Shown piece after piece: positions 45,335-54,121 of a stretch of 64,000 nucleotides of DNA. This stretch comes from AC-43 sp963728855 (lineage in GTDB: Bacteria; Actinomycetota; Actinomycetes; Mycobacteriales; Micromonosporaceae): contig CAVSLN010000006.1 of NCBI GenBank assembly GCA_963728855.1, positions 62,001-126,000 on the forward strand. The letters run 5' to 3'. A model generated the notes under the pieces. The model made no database searches. It was not told the origin of the DNA and saw only the letters and a list, made by a program, of their open reading frames with translations. Position 1 is the stretch's first letter. Each line of letters begins with the position of its first letter. Position numbers and translations under genes: made by a program.

Positions 45335-46190
45335 TTACCGACAGTCACGGTCTCCGGCTTGTCATCGGTCGTCAAATCTTGGCACTGAGCTGCACAAACG
45401 CCAGTATCGCGGCGATCAGCTTGTGTCACTGATAGTCAACGCTAGGAAGGGGTTTTCGGGGGGTAAACGGGGGGCCATCCCTGTCGGGCGTGCGGTCATG
45501 CGATCCGGCGGCCCCGGCCGCATTCGGGATGATTGGCTACATCGCCGCAGTGAGGCGGTCGGACGCCACCTGCTGCTGAGTGCAGGTTCGAATCCTTGCC
45601 GGGGGCACTCAGAACATCCCACCCCTCCGACGGCTCTCGAAAGCCGTCTCGCCTGACGATAGAAGAGCGGATCGCGCTGCCTACCAGCTAAGACCGTGAC
45701 CATGCCAGGTCGCGGCTGCGTTGGGGTTGGCCCCGGCAGCACTCGGCGCGCCCCCAGCGCCCTGTCTCAGGCAGCAGACCTCAGCACGCCGTGGGTCTGG
45801 GGGATCATGCTACGAGCTACATCGGCGCACGTCGCGCCCCGCCAAGACACTACGGTTCGCGCCTGTGCACCTGAGGCGGGCCGTAGGTTACAGCACACCA
45901 ACCGCTGCGCCACAGCCGTGACCTGCGCCTTCTTGCTTCCACTGGCCCGCGAGCGCCGCGCACGAGCCCTCAGTGGGCCGGAGAGCTGAGATTGGGCAGT
46001 GGCGGCCATCGATGTTCTGGCCGCGACGCCCCGCCACTGCGCTTGGGCAACTTGCTCGCTCGGTAGGCCGCGCCCCGCGCCTCGCTGGCCATGCCAGCGG
46101 CACTCGGGATGTGCCGGTACGAGCGACGATCGGCCAAGTCCGTCCGCGGTCGGGGCGGCGAGGTCCGATGTCGCCAGTGATGAGTTCGGG
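45335..46190. other. Gene-poor stretch with tRNA-like debris
   Basis: No frame here shows convincing protein similarity. Two further tRNA-like pieces can be read: GTGCAGGTTCGAATCCTTGC near 45582-45601 (T-arm-like, forward) and, on the reverse strand near 45664-45690, TTAGCTGGTAGGCAGCGC (D-arm-like). Neither folds into a full tRNA. It is probably the degraded edge of an integrated element. Confidence 0.5.
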
Positions 46191-46766
46191 TCAGTCTGGG
46201 CGGCGGATTCCGTCGAAGACGATCTGCACAAGCCGGTGCGCTTGTTCGGTTCCGTCCTGGTCGGGGCCGACCCGCCACATGAATCCCATGAGCAGCAGGA
46301 TGTCGGCCGGGTCGAGACCATCGCGGACGCTGCCGTCGGCGAGGCACGCTTCCAACAGTTTCGCGACGGCTGCGACCACTGGGGCGTAGGTCTCGTTGAT
46401 GGCGTTTTGCAGGGCGGCGTTGTGCAGGGCATCCCCGAGTCCGTGCTTGAGGCGGACGTAGCGGGCCAGCGTCTCGAACCAGTGCACGAAGGCGTCGACG
46501 GGTCGCGCGGTGGCCAGTTCCTCGTCGACCGAGTCGACGAGCTTCTGCACCTCGTGCCGATATCCGGCGAGGATGAGCGCCTCACGCGTCGGGAAGTGCC
46601 GGTACAGGGTGCCCGCTCCGACACCCGCCCGTTTGGCGATCTCATTCATCGACGCGGTCGGCGACTCAGCGAGCAGATCCCGGGCGACCTCCAGGATCGT
46701 CGCACGATTGCGTGCCGCCGCCTCGCGCTGGGTCGCGTACGTGGTGTGCGTCTTGTCTGCACTCAT
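46191..46766 (-). CDS. TetR-family transcriptional regulator
   Basis: A 191-residue repressor: HTH RNRATILEVARDLLAESPTA, SMNEIAKRAGVGAGTLYRHF then PTREALILAGY (about 18-65). The C-terminal domain (TetR_C-like, FVHWFETLARYVRLKHGLGD) binds an unknown ligand. It is divergent from two reductase genes, with a strong composite operator in the gap (46799-46842), so it most likely represses them and itself. Confidence 0.92.
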   Translation of the reverse strand: MSADKTHTTYATQREAAARNRATILEVARDLLAESPTASMNEIAKRAGVGAGTLYRHFPTREALILAGYRHEVQKLVDSVDEELATARPVDAFVHWFETLARYVRLKHGLGDALHNAALQNAINETYAPVVAAVAKLLEACLADGSVRDGLDPADILLLMGFMWRVGPDQDGTEQAHRLVQIVFDGIRRPD

Positions 46767-46798
46767 CAGGTTCTCGGCTTCCCGGCGGACGTTGACGT

Positions 46799-46842
46799 GC
46801 GGAGAGTTCTCCGCTAGTTTCGACTAGCGGAGGATTCTCCGC
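46799..46842. promoter_or_regulatory. Composite palindromic operator between TetR and reductase genes
   Basis: A central 24-bp palindrome (46809-46832, CTCCGCTAGT / ACTAGCGGAG with a TTCG centre) is overlapped on each side by another: GCGGAGAGTTCTCCGC on the left (46799-46814) and GCGGAGGATTCTCCGC on the right (about 46827-46842). All three share GCGGAG/CTCCGC half-sites. Confidence 0.8.
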
Positions 46843-46871
46843 GAGTTCATGTTATCAAGGGACAACGCGTC

Positions 46872-47906
46872 ATGACGAAGATCGATCCGGCAGGCCAGCG
46901 CGTACTGGTCACCGGTGGCACTGGTTACCTCGCCGGATGGACCATCGCGACGCTGCTGCAGCGCGGCTACCGGGTCCGCACGACCCTCCGGTCGGCCGCG
47001 CGCGAGCAGGCCGTCCGCGACGGCGTCTCGACGATCATCGACCCGAAGGATCGGCTGGAGTTTGCGATCGCCGACCTCACACAGGACGCGGGCTGGGACG
47101 AGGCGGTCGCGGGATGCGACTACGTCCTGCATGTCGCGTCGCCGCTGGGTGAGGAGAACCCGCGCGACCCGGGCGAGCTGATCATCCCCGCCCGGGACGG
47201 CGCTGTGCGGGTGCTGCGGGCGGCGACCGCGGCCGGCATGGGCCGCGTGGTGATGACGTCGGCCGCCAACGCGGCCAGCCCATCCTCGTATGCCTCCGAT
47301 GGGATCACCGACGAGACGCTGTGGACCCTCGACAATGCGTCTCTGCCGGCGTACCGGCGATCGAAGACCCTTGCCGAACGAGCCGCCTGGGACTTCATGG
47401 CCGGTTACCACGGTCCCACGACCCTGACCACCGTCCTGCCGGGCGCCGTGTTTGGGCCTATCCTGTCCCCGGCCAACCTCGGGTCGGTGCGCATCATCCA
47501 GCGACTGCTGCAAGGGCGCATGCCCGGTGTGCCGCGGATCGGGCTGGAGGTCGTCGACGTCCGCGACATCACCGACCTGCACCTACGAGCGATGACCGCT
47601 CCCGACGCCGCCGGTGAGCGGTTCCTCGGAACCGGCGAGTTCGTCTGGATGCGCGACATCGCCGCAACGCTGCGCACCAGCGTCGGAGACGTCGCGGCGC
47701 GGGTGCCGACCAGGCAGCTTCCCGACGTCGCCGTGCGGCTCGCGTCGCTGGCCGATCGATCGCTTCGCCCCATCATGCCGGGGCTCGGGCGGCGCAACCG
47801 CCACAGCACGGACAAGGCGAAACGGGTTCTCGGCTGGCAGCCGCGCCCGGCCGCGGAAGCCGTCGTCGACTGTGCGCGCAGCCTCATCGACTGGAATGCC
47901 GTCTGA
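46872..47906 (+). CDS. NAD(P)-dependent epimerase/reductase (extended SDR) 1
   Basis: A 344-residue extended short-chain dehydrogenase of the dihydroflavonol-4-reductase-like type: VTGGTGYLAGWTIATLLQRG (NAD(P)-binding GxxGxxA), RTTLRS (NADP-type Arg), HVASPLG, and the catalytic YRRSK tetrad motif. The natural substrate is unknown. ATG 46872. It forms a unit with the second reductase (103-bp gap) under the TetR operator. Confidence 0.92.
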   Translation: MTKIDPAGQRVLVTGGTGYLAGWTIATLLQRGYRVRTTLRSAAREQAVRDGVSTIIDPKDRLEFAIADLTQDAGWDEAVAGCDYVLHVASPLGEENPRDPGELIIPARDGAVRVLRAATAAGMGRVVMTSAANAASPSSYASDGITDETLWTLDNASLPAYRRSKTLAERAAWDFMAGYHGPTTLTTVLPGAVFGPILSPANLGSVRIIQRLLQGRMPGVPRIGLEVVDVRDITDLHLRAMTAPDAAGERFLGTGEFVWMRDIAATLRTSVGDVAARVPTRQLPDVAVRLASLADRSLRPIMPGLGRRNRHSTDKAKRVLGWQPRPAAEAVVDCARSLIDWNAV

Positions 47907-48009
47907 GTAAGCACCCCGAGCGAGCAGAGCAGGAGACCACACGCACCGGCGCCGTCCTGCTGCGTATCGGGAAACGTCCAGGATCAACATCGAGAAAGTG
48001 TGAGGGATC

Positions 48010-49023
48010 ATGGCGGAAGTCCTGGTGACCGGCGGATCGGGCTACATCGGCAGCTGGTGTCTGCTGGCGCTGCTGGCCGAGGGCCACACGGTGCGCACCA
48101 CGGTACGTGACCGCAAGCGCGAGCCGCAGCTGCGCATGATGCTGGAACGCGGCGGCGCCGACCTGCGCGTGGTGCAGGCCGACCTGATGCGCGACGAGGG
48201 CTGGCCGCAGGCGGTAGCCGGCTGCGACGCCGTTCTGCACGTCGCGTCCCCCACGCTCACCAGTCTGCCGCGCAGCGACGACGAGATGGTGGTGCCGGCC
48301 CGCGACGGTGTCCTGCGCGTGCTGCGCGCTGCGCGCGACTCCGGCGTGCGGCGCGTAGTGTTGACCTCCGCGTTCGGCGCCGTCGGATACGGCCACCCGC
48401 CCCGCGCCACGCCGTTCACCGAGGTGGACTGGACGAACCTGGACGGGAGGATCGCGCCGTACCAGAGGTCCAAGACAATCGCCGAACGCGCCGCATGGGA
48501 TTTCGTCAACCGTGAAGGCGGCCCCGAACTGGCCGCGGTCAACCCGGTCGGCGTGCTCGGCCCGGTCCTCGGCCCCGACTACTCGCCGTCGCTCAACCTC
48601 ATCCAGCGCATGCTGGACGGCTCATTGCCGGCCAACCCGAAGTTCGCCCACGGCTTCGTCGACGTACGCGACGTGGCCGACCTTCACCTGCGCGCGATGA
48701 CCAACCCGGCGGCCGTCGGCGAGCGGTTCATCGCCATCGCCGGCCACAGCCTCTGGGTACGCGACATCGCCGCCGTACTACGCGAGCGCCTCGGCGAGCG
48801 CGCGCGCCGGGTGCCCACCCGCGAGCTGCCGCTGTGGGCGGCCCGCGGCATCGCTCTGGTCAACCCCGCGATGCGGGCGCTACGACCGCAGCTCGGGACG
48901 AACCTCGACGCGACCGCCGACAAAGCCCGGCGCCTGCTTGGCTGGCAGCCGCGCCCGATCGAGGAAACTATCGTCGAGACCGCAGAAAGCCTTCTGGCAC
49001 TGACCGCCAGCAGGGTGGCCTGA
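48010..49023 (+). CDS. NAD(P)-dependent epimerase/reductase (extended SDR) 2
   Basis: A 337-residue paralogue of the preceding gene: VTGGSGYIGSWCLLALLAEG, RTTVRDRKRE, LHVASPTLTSLP, catalytic YQRSK, NPVGVLGPVLG, and the shared C-terminal ARRLLGWQPRPIEETIVETA. The two proteins are clearly homologous along their whole length, consistent with tandem duplication and divergence. ATG 48010. Confidence 0.92.
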   Translation: MAEVLVTGGSGYIGSWCLLALLAEGHTVRTTVRDRKREPQLRMMLERGGADLRVVQADLMRDEGWPQAVAGCDAVLHVASPTLTSLPRSDDEMVVPARDGVLRVLRAARDSGVRRVVLTSAFGAVGYGHPPRATPFTEVDWTNLDGRIAPYQRSKTIAERAAWDFVNREGGPELAAVNPVGVLGPVLGPDYSPSLNLIQRMLDGSLPANPKFAHGFVDVRDVADLHLRAMTNPAAVGERFIAIAGHSLWVRDIAAVLRERLGERARRVPTRELPLWAARGIALVNPAMRALRPQLGTNLDATADKARRLLGWQPRPIEETIVETAESLLALTASRVA

Positions 49024-49513
49024 ACCCCACCGTCAGGCGGAAGCACCGTCCGGTCCGCGCGTCCCGCCAAGATCACCAATGGAACCGAGATGCCAGCATA
49101 CAAACACCTCGAAAACGGTCGTGTTCGACCTAATTCGGGTGCCGGCGACTTGTCGCGGTCGCCCTGCGGACTGCAGGCAGGAAGCCGTCGGGGTGTTGCC
49201 GGGCGGGATTCGGACCTGCGCAAACGTCGGTAGCCACCGGATCCTCTCAGGCGCCCAAAGTCCCTGGCCCTGGCGGCGCCCGCACAAGACGAAGCGCCTT
49301 GCTCATCCAGGGGCTGATCGGCGTCACTCGCGGACGACGGGTAGCGGAAAGGCACAGCGCGGCGTGGGGAAGCCACTCGCGGCAAGGGAGCAGGCTGCCG
49401 GCAACCCCGGTGCGGACGGCGGCGGTCAGCGCCGGGCGGGCACCGACCCGGTTTCGAGCGGCACCGGGCAAGGGCCGCGCCTACACCACATACCTGGTAG
49501 GCCAGGTTCCAGG
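49024..49513. other. Intergenic stretch without a recognisable gene
   Basis: About 490 bp between convergent genes. Frames are short and without similarity I recognise; base composition is uneven, with an AT-richer part at 49060-49140. It may hold eroded mobile DNA, but nothing can be named. Confidence 0.4.
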
Positions 49514-49654
49514 TCAGACTCCGGCGATCCAGTGGTACGAGGCGATGCCCAGCGCCAGGCCGGTGGCGATGGCGAGCAGGTGGACGAGCACCGACCAGAG
49601 CTTGAGGACCAGCTGCGGGTCCCTGGCGGGGGTGCCCGGCTCGATACTTGTCAC
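49514..49654 (-). CDS. Small membrane protein
   Basis: A 46-residue protein, VTSIEPGTPARDPQLVLKLW then SVLVHLLAIATGLALGIASYHWIAGV: one transmembrane helix after a short polar N-terminus. GTG at 49652-49654 overlaps the stop of the upstream SHOCT-protein gene (GTGA), which strongly supports it as a real, coupled gene. Function unknown. Confidence 0.65.
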   Translation of the reverse strand: MTSIEPGTPARDPQLVLKLWSVLVHLLAIATGLALGIASYHWIAGV

Positions 49655-50355
49655 TGGTCCTCCAGGAGGCGGCGCTTGACCTCGGCGTACTCTGCGTCGC
49701 TCAGCGCACCCCGGTCGTGTAGCTCGGCCAGCTTCGTCAGTGCGGTGGGCAGATCGTCGGCGGGAGGTGGTGGAGGCGGGGGCGGCCGCTGGAGCAGCTG
49801 CGAGCCAGCCGAATCGTGCGCACCTGGCGGTGGCGGTACGGCCGGCTGCGTGGCTGCCCGGCGGCCCGAGCGCAGCCCGACCGGCAGGCCGACGCCGTCC
49901 GACCAGAGCAGGTCCCGGGCGAACCGCGGGAACACCCGGCCGAGCATCGGCCCGCCACCAAGCACGGCGAACACCGCGGCACATACCAGCCAGCCGATCC
50001 GGTCGGTGGAGCCGCTCGGCGCGCGGAGGCCGAAGTCCAGAAAGTTCCAACCGAGCGACAGGAACAGCGCGCTCCACACCAGCAGGGTGATCCGGGGACC
50101 GACCCGCAGCCCGAAGATCGTGTACACCGCCGCCATGACAGCGCCACCGATGACCGCTCCCGTCGTCGTCAGCGCGGTCCCGTGCGGGCAGGGCACGGCG
50201 ACCACGTACGGACCGCCGTTGGCACACGAGCCACCGATCGCCATCACCGCTCGCATGCTCTCGAACAGCCACACCAGCGCGACGGTGACCCCGGCCAACC
50301 CGACAAACGTCGCGAGCGATCGAAGCGGGACCCTGGCATGAGCGGGTACGGGCAT
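49651..50355 (-). CDS. Membrane protein with C-terminal SHOCT domain
   Basis: A 234-residue protein with about four helices (VPLRSLATFVGLAGVTVALVW, TTTGAVIGGAVMAAVYTIFG, ITLLVWSALFLSLGWNFLDF, RIGWLVCAAVFAVLGGG), a Pro-rich linker, and a C-terminal SHOCT motif (LTKLAELHDRGALSDAEYAE). SHOCT domains mediate oligomerisation. Start uncertain (MPVPAHARV at 50355 or MLGG at 50367). Coupled to the 46-residue membrane protein downstream. Confidence 0.75.
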   Translation of the reverse strand: MPVPAHARVPLRSLATFVGLAGVTVALVWLFESMRAVMAIGGSCANGGPYVVAVPCPHGTALTTTGAVIGGAVMAAVYTIFGLRVGPRITLLVWSALFLSLGWNFLDFGLRAPSGSTDRIGWLVCAAVFAVLGGGPMLGRVFPRFARDLLWSDGVGLPVGLRSGRRAATQPAVPPPPGAHDSAGSQLLQRPPPPPPPPADDLPTALTKLAELHDRGALSDAEYAEVKRRLLEDQ

Positions 50356-50485
50356 GCCGCCGAGCATCGGGCACCGCGAGGGCCACGATCCATCGCGGGT
50401 CGCGAATCTGACAGCTGTAGGGTTGCCGACACTCGCGCTCACGGCGTGAGCTGGCTTCTCGCCGGCAGGATCGGCGGCCCTGGTT

Positions 50486-50700
50486 GTGCGTCCGTTCTAC
50501 CTGACCGTGGTTCGGATGTCCGGGGTGGTGGCCACAGGCGCCACGCGGCGAGCCGGCGATGGTCGCCGAGTCGATGGTGCTGCGCCACAAGGTCGTGGTG
50601 CTACGCCGCCAGCTGGGGTCGCGTCTGCCGTGGCCGGAGCGGGCCATGCTGTCCGCGCTCGCGCGTCGTCCAGCCGCGGCAGTCCCAGGGCGCATCGTGG
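50486..50700 (+). pseudogene. N-terminal remnant of an integrase-core (IS3-like) transposase
   Basis: RPFYLTVVRMSG in one frame continues in another as VAESMVLRHKVVVLRRQLGS then RLPWPERAMLSALARR. This is the N-terminus of the actinobacterial rve transposase group (AExxVLRHEVAVLRRQ...DRAVLAALAR). It is frameshifted near 50555 and truncated before the DDE core. Confidence 0.7.
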
Positions 50701-50835
50701 AAGTCCCAGTCCACACACCCACTTCCCCTCCGCGGCAGCATTGCCTCCACCCACATCGACAATCACGGTCGGTTGAGGCGCGACGCCGTGCTGATAGACC
50801 ACGGGAACCGCGCCGACTTTCTGTAGTTCCAACGC

Positions 50836-51090
50836 TCAACGCTCTGTCAGAGGCGTGACCGCGCTCGTCGCGGCGGATGTTTGCGCTGGCGTTCTCAGCG
50901 GCGATTGATTCCCTATCGGGGATGGCTTGTCAAGTGGTTGGTCGCTGACGTCGTTGTGCTGGTAGATGAGGCCGAATAGGGCTTGCTGCAGTCGGATGAG
51001 GTCCGCGCCGGTGGTAGGGCGCGGGTAGCCGTGGCGGGCCATCACGGCGGAGACGTCGAGGGCCAGACCGCAACCGGGTCCACGCCGGGT
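50836..51090 (-). CDS. Small hypothetical protein, possibly a remnant
   Basis: The reverse-strand frame contains ALDVSAVMARHGYPRPTTGA then DLIRLQQALFGLIYQ, which reads like a conserved small actinobacterial protein. The C-terminal tail is low-complexity. The true start is unclear. It sits among mobile debris, and may be broken. Confidence 0.35.
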   Translation of the reverse strand, partial: TRRGPGCGLALDVSAVMARHGYPRPTTGADLIRLQQALFGLIYQHNDVSDQPLDKPSPIGNQSPLRTPAQTSAATSAVTPLTER

Positions 51091-51690
51091 GGGGCCGGCG
51101 GCTGCACAGGCTGGAGCCCGACCCGACCACCGCCCCACACGTAGCGCGGACGTGCAAGCCCACCAGCTGACTGCCGGCACCCAATGAGCGTGTCCCAACC
51201 TCGTCTTCGCTGGTGGATGGGGATTGACAGGAGGACCGTCGCCGGTCTGCGCCAGCACAGCAACGTGATCAACTTCGAGGTTGAGAAGTCGATCATCGCT
51301 GGGGGTCCGGACAACGGAGTCGGTCGCTGCCGGCGTGGAAGATCACGAAAGGGGGAAGCCTCCGGTATCTCGGTTGTGTGACGAACCAGAACCCGGAGGC
51401 ATCCGGCCCCATCATCTACGGTCTGGCGCTATCCACACCAGCCCGCGTCGTGCACCGACTCGCTGCGGCCCTGACGCGCTACCACCGGCGTATCGGCACC
51501 CGCTGGCGGGCCCACGACACCATGACCTGGACCGGTACGCGTGGCTCTTCACCGGCCTCGATCCTGAGCAGCTGGCCGCTGCGCGGGACGCCGGCTGGCA
51601 GGTTGTCGAGGTTGCGGCGCCGGCTGTCCGGTCGGCAGTACCCGCCGACCATATGTTGAGGGTGATATAGGTCGCGTCCTTATCGTCCCG
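51091..51690. other. Degraded stretch
   Basis: Short shifted frames only. One, ending near 51670, reads RYAWLFTGLDPEQLAAARDA then GWQVVEVAAP and looks like decayed coding DNA, but I cannot assign it. Confidence 0.35.
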
Positions 51691-51711
51691 GTGCCGGGCT
51701 ATGTTCCAGGA

Positions 51712-51925
51712 ATGACCCTCGCCAGCCGTGTCATCGAGCAGTTTTTCCAGCTGCCGGCACCGCTCACCCGGGCGGTACGGGTGCACCGCGCGCTCCCGGT
51801 GACCGCGCGGGACGGCGTGGTATTGCGTACTGACCACTGGGAACCACGGTTGGGCCGGGTACCCACCATCCTGGTCCGCAGCCCGTACGGACGCGCTGGC
51901 GTGATCGGTGTGGTGTGCGGCCGGC
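51712..51925 (+). pseudogene. CocE/NonD-type hydrolase, N-terminal 70 residues only
   Basis: MTLASRVIEQFFQLPAPLTR then AVRVHRALPVTARDGVVLRT, DHWEPRLGRVPTILVRSPYG, RAGVIGVVCGRLL is the start of an S15-type acyl hydrolase (CocE/NonD family). At 51926 it passes without a stop into an ISAs1-like transposase end. The catalytic domain is lost. A GTG at 51691 is an alternative start. Confidence 0.75.
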
Positions 51926-52076
51926 TGCTACGCGACATCGTCCACAGCGCGTTCCGCCTCGCCGGCTGGGCCAACACCGCCAGCGCCCGACGAGCCCACA
52001 CCACACCGGCCTCAACATTCAGTCTCTACGGCATCCCATGACCATACGGACATTCGCGGACTACTCCGGGGCCCTG
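51926..52076 (+). mobile_element. Right end of an ISAs1-like element, copy A
   Basis: These 151 bp are identical to 62795-62945. They encode the C-terminus of an ISAs1-family transposase (RDIVHSAFRLAGWANTASAR then RAHTTPASTFSLYGIP, stop 52039-52041) and end in the terminal inverted repeat (reverse complement CAGGGCCCCGGAGTAGTCCG). The upstream part of the element is missing here; the CocE-like gene adjoins directly. Confidence 0.85.
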
Positions 52077-52146
52077 TCGGCGGGGACTACTTCCTACGCC
52101 GCGACCCCGAACGCGAACGCCGCCGCGCCATCGCCGCATCGCCGCA
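52077..52146 (+). pseudogene. Transposase C-terminal fragment, part 1 (split by ISKra4)
   Basis: GGDYFLRRDPERERRRAIAA reads as the last part of a transposase; it continues as LNKLGYAVTLNPIQPTQAAA at 53907-53969 once the ISKra4 element and one copy of its 9-bp duplication are removed. The family is not certain. Confidence 0.6.
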
Positions 52147-53897
52147 GGGTGCGGCTCCTTTGGAGGGACTTTGATCATGCGGCGAGGACGAGCTGGTCGC
52201 GGTGTTGCTTGTCGCCGGTTTCGTAGATGCGTTGGTGCTCTTGTCGCAGGTGAAAGGCCCAGTATTCGTCGAAGTCACCGTTGCTGACCAGGGCGCGTAG
52301 GCGCAGGATGGCCTCGGCGCTGTCCAGACCCCAGCGGGCTCCGGTGATGTCCATGCGGTCTTTGACGAGGTGGCGGCAGGCCCCTTCGATAACCCCGGTA
52401 GCGATCGGCCAACCGCTGGCGAGGGCGGTGTGGTAGTCCAGGTAGGGCTTCTTGGCGGTCAGGTAGTCGGCGCAGGTGTCGGCGCCGGCGCGTTCGGTGG
52501 CTGAGTAGCCGAACCGGGTGGCGCGGCGGCGGATGCTCGCCGCGATTTGGGCGGCCTTGCCTTCCAGGATTGCGTGGGACTGCTCGGCCACCCACGTCTC
52601 GGCGGCGGGGTCACCGGTGTAGAAGAACGACCAGGCAGCCTTCCACAGGTATTCGACGACGTGGACGAAGTCCACGACGATGTGCACGGTGATGCCGCGC
52701 CGGTTGGCTTCGGCTTGGATCGCCTCGATCTGGGTGCGGTTGCCGTCGACCAGCACGACCCAGGTCCGCTCGCCGGTCGGGTCACGCCGCTGCGCTTCGT
52801 CGAAGCCTGCCGAGATCACCGCGGGGATGTCGTGGGTCACCGAGGCGGTCAGCCACTTGCCGGTGGCTTTCGGCCCGCGCTTTCGGTTGGCCCGGCTGTT
52901 GGTGGCACCGCGGGCGATGATGTCGGCGGCGGTGCGGGGTGCCGGGACCGCGTCGTAGACCGCGGCTACCTCGGCCATCCGCTTGCGGCCGTGTTTCTCC
53001 CCGGGCGACAGCCGGGTACGCAGCTTGCGTTCGGCTTGGGCGGCGGCCTTGGCGGTGGCCTCCCGCAACGCATTGGTGACCATGACGATGCCTTTGCCGT
53101 CGAACTGCATGACCAGCAGGTGCTCGGGCGCTGGTCCGGGCCGCCGGGCGGTGTAGAACGCCACGATGTCGACGGCCGCGGCTTGGGCGAGGGCCTCGAC
53201 CTGCCGTTTGCCGATCCGCACCCCGGTGGCCCGTTCGATCGCGTCACCGGCGTCGGCGAACGACCCGCGCGCCGAGGCGAGTGCGGTCAGGCGGCGCAGC
53301 CCGTGCGAGTGCTTGCCCGCGGGCAGGCTCAACGCCGCATCCGCCGGGTACAGGTTGGGTGCCCCAGGCGCCCGGTAGGCCATCCGGGTGCCCGTGACGT
53401 GCCCGAGCACGGTGGCCAGGCCACGCTGGTGCCCGCGTTCGGCCCGCGTGCGCGCCACCCCTTCGGCGTCCACGACCTGCTGGCGCTGCTCGCGTGCCGC
53501 CTGAAAGTCGAGGCGATCCTGCATCAGCGTCCTGAGCAGCTCGCGGCCCTCACCGTTGTGGAGGAAGTCCTCCAGTTGGGCGTGGGTCTGTCCGCTGGTC
53601 TGTGGGCCGGCCAACTCGGCCACGATCGCTTCGAAACGCGCCCGTGACCGGTCGAACGCCCCCGCCACCTCGTCCGCGTACCCTGGCATCCGGGCTCCTT
53701 CTTCGGTTGTGGATCTAGGCAATCCGACAACCTACGAGAAGGAGCCCTCTATACACGGCGCGACATGCCGGCCCATCAGACGGGCACAAGCTCTACCGCG
53801 TCCAGCCTCTCGACCTGGCCCCAAAGAAGCCAGCTACCATTCCTCACCAGACCGGCACGAACCCGACAGTCGATCTCCCTGCCAAAGAGCCGCACCC
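52147..53897 (-). mobile_element. Complete ISKra4-family insertion sequence
   Basis: A 1751-bp element. Ends are inverted repeats: GGGTGCGGCTCCTTTGG at 52147 and, reversed, GGGTGCGGCTCTTTGG at 53897. The flanks carry a 9-bp target duplication ATCGCCGCA (52138-52146 and 53898-53906). It holds one intact transposase gene and appears recently inserted and potentially active. Confidence 0.9.
52175..53689 (-). CDS. ISKra4-family transposase
   Basis: A 504-residue DDE transposase of the ISKra4/IS1380-like clade: LDFQAAREQRQQVVDAEGVA, ADAALSLPAGKHSHGLRRL, TGVRIGKRQVEALAQAAAVD, catalytic region FDGKGIVMV ... WVVLVDGNRTQIEAIQAEAN, DFVHVVEYLWKAAWSFFY, and GACRHLVKDRMDITGARWGL with the catalytic Glu in VIEGACRH. 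MPGYADEV at 53689 follows AAGGAGC. Frame intact over its whole length. Confidence 0.93.
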   Translation of the reverse strand: MPGYADEVAGAFDRSRARFEAIVAELAGPQTSGQTHAQLEDFLHNGEGRELLRTLMQDRLDFQAAREQRQQVVDAEGVARTRAERGHQRGLATVLGHVTGTRMAYRAPGAPNLYPADAALSLPAGKHSHGLRRLTALASARGSFADAGDAIERATGVRIGKRQVEALAQAAAVDIVAFYTARRPGPAPEHLLVMQFDGKGIVMVTNALREATAKAAAQAERKLRTRLSPGEKHGRKRMAEVAAVYDAVPAPRTAADIIARGATNSRANRKRGPKATGKWLTASVTHDIPAVISAGFDEAQRRDPTGERTWVVLVDGNRTQIEAIQAEANRRGITVHIVVDFVHVVEYLWKAAWSFFYTGDPAAETWVAEQSHAILEGKAAQIAASIRRRATRFGYSATERAGADTCADYLTAKKPYLDYHTALASGWPIATGVIEGACRHLVKDRMDITGARWGLDSAEAILRLRALVSNGDFDEYWAFHLRQEHQRIYETGDKQHRDQLVLAA

Positions 53898-53906
53898 ATC
53901 GCCGCA

Positions 53907-53969
53907 TTGAACAAGCTCGGCTACGCCGTCACCCTCAACCCCATCCAACCCACCCAGGCCGCCGCATGA
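53907..53969 (+). pseudogene. Transposase C-terminal fragment, part 2
   Basis: Continuation of the 52077-52146 fragment: TLNKLGYAVTLNPIQPTQAA-type tail ending at TGA 53967-53969. Direct evidence that the ISKra4 element landed in an older mobile element. Confidence 0.6.
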
Positions 53970-54121
53970 CCCCATGACCAGCACCGACCGCCACTTGCGG
54001 TCGCTATTTTCGAGCTAAGGCACGAGAGAGGCTCCGCCTCGGACCGCCCAGGTGGGTGACTGGTCTGGTGACGCCGGTGCGGCCGGGGGCATCCTCATCG
54101 CCATAGGGTTGGTGGAGGTGG

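Noticed and set aside
45582..45612. A full tRNA or tmRNA end
   Set aside because: The T-arm-like piece has a mismatched stem and no matching acceptor 5' strand or anticodon arm could be found nearby.
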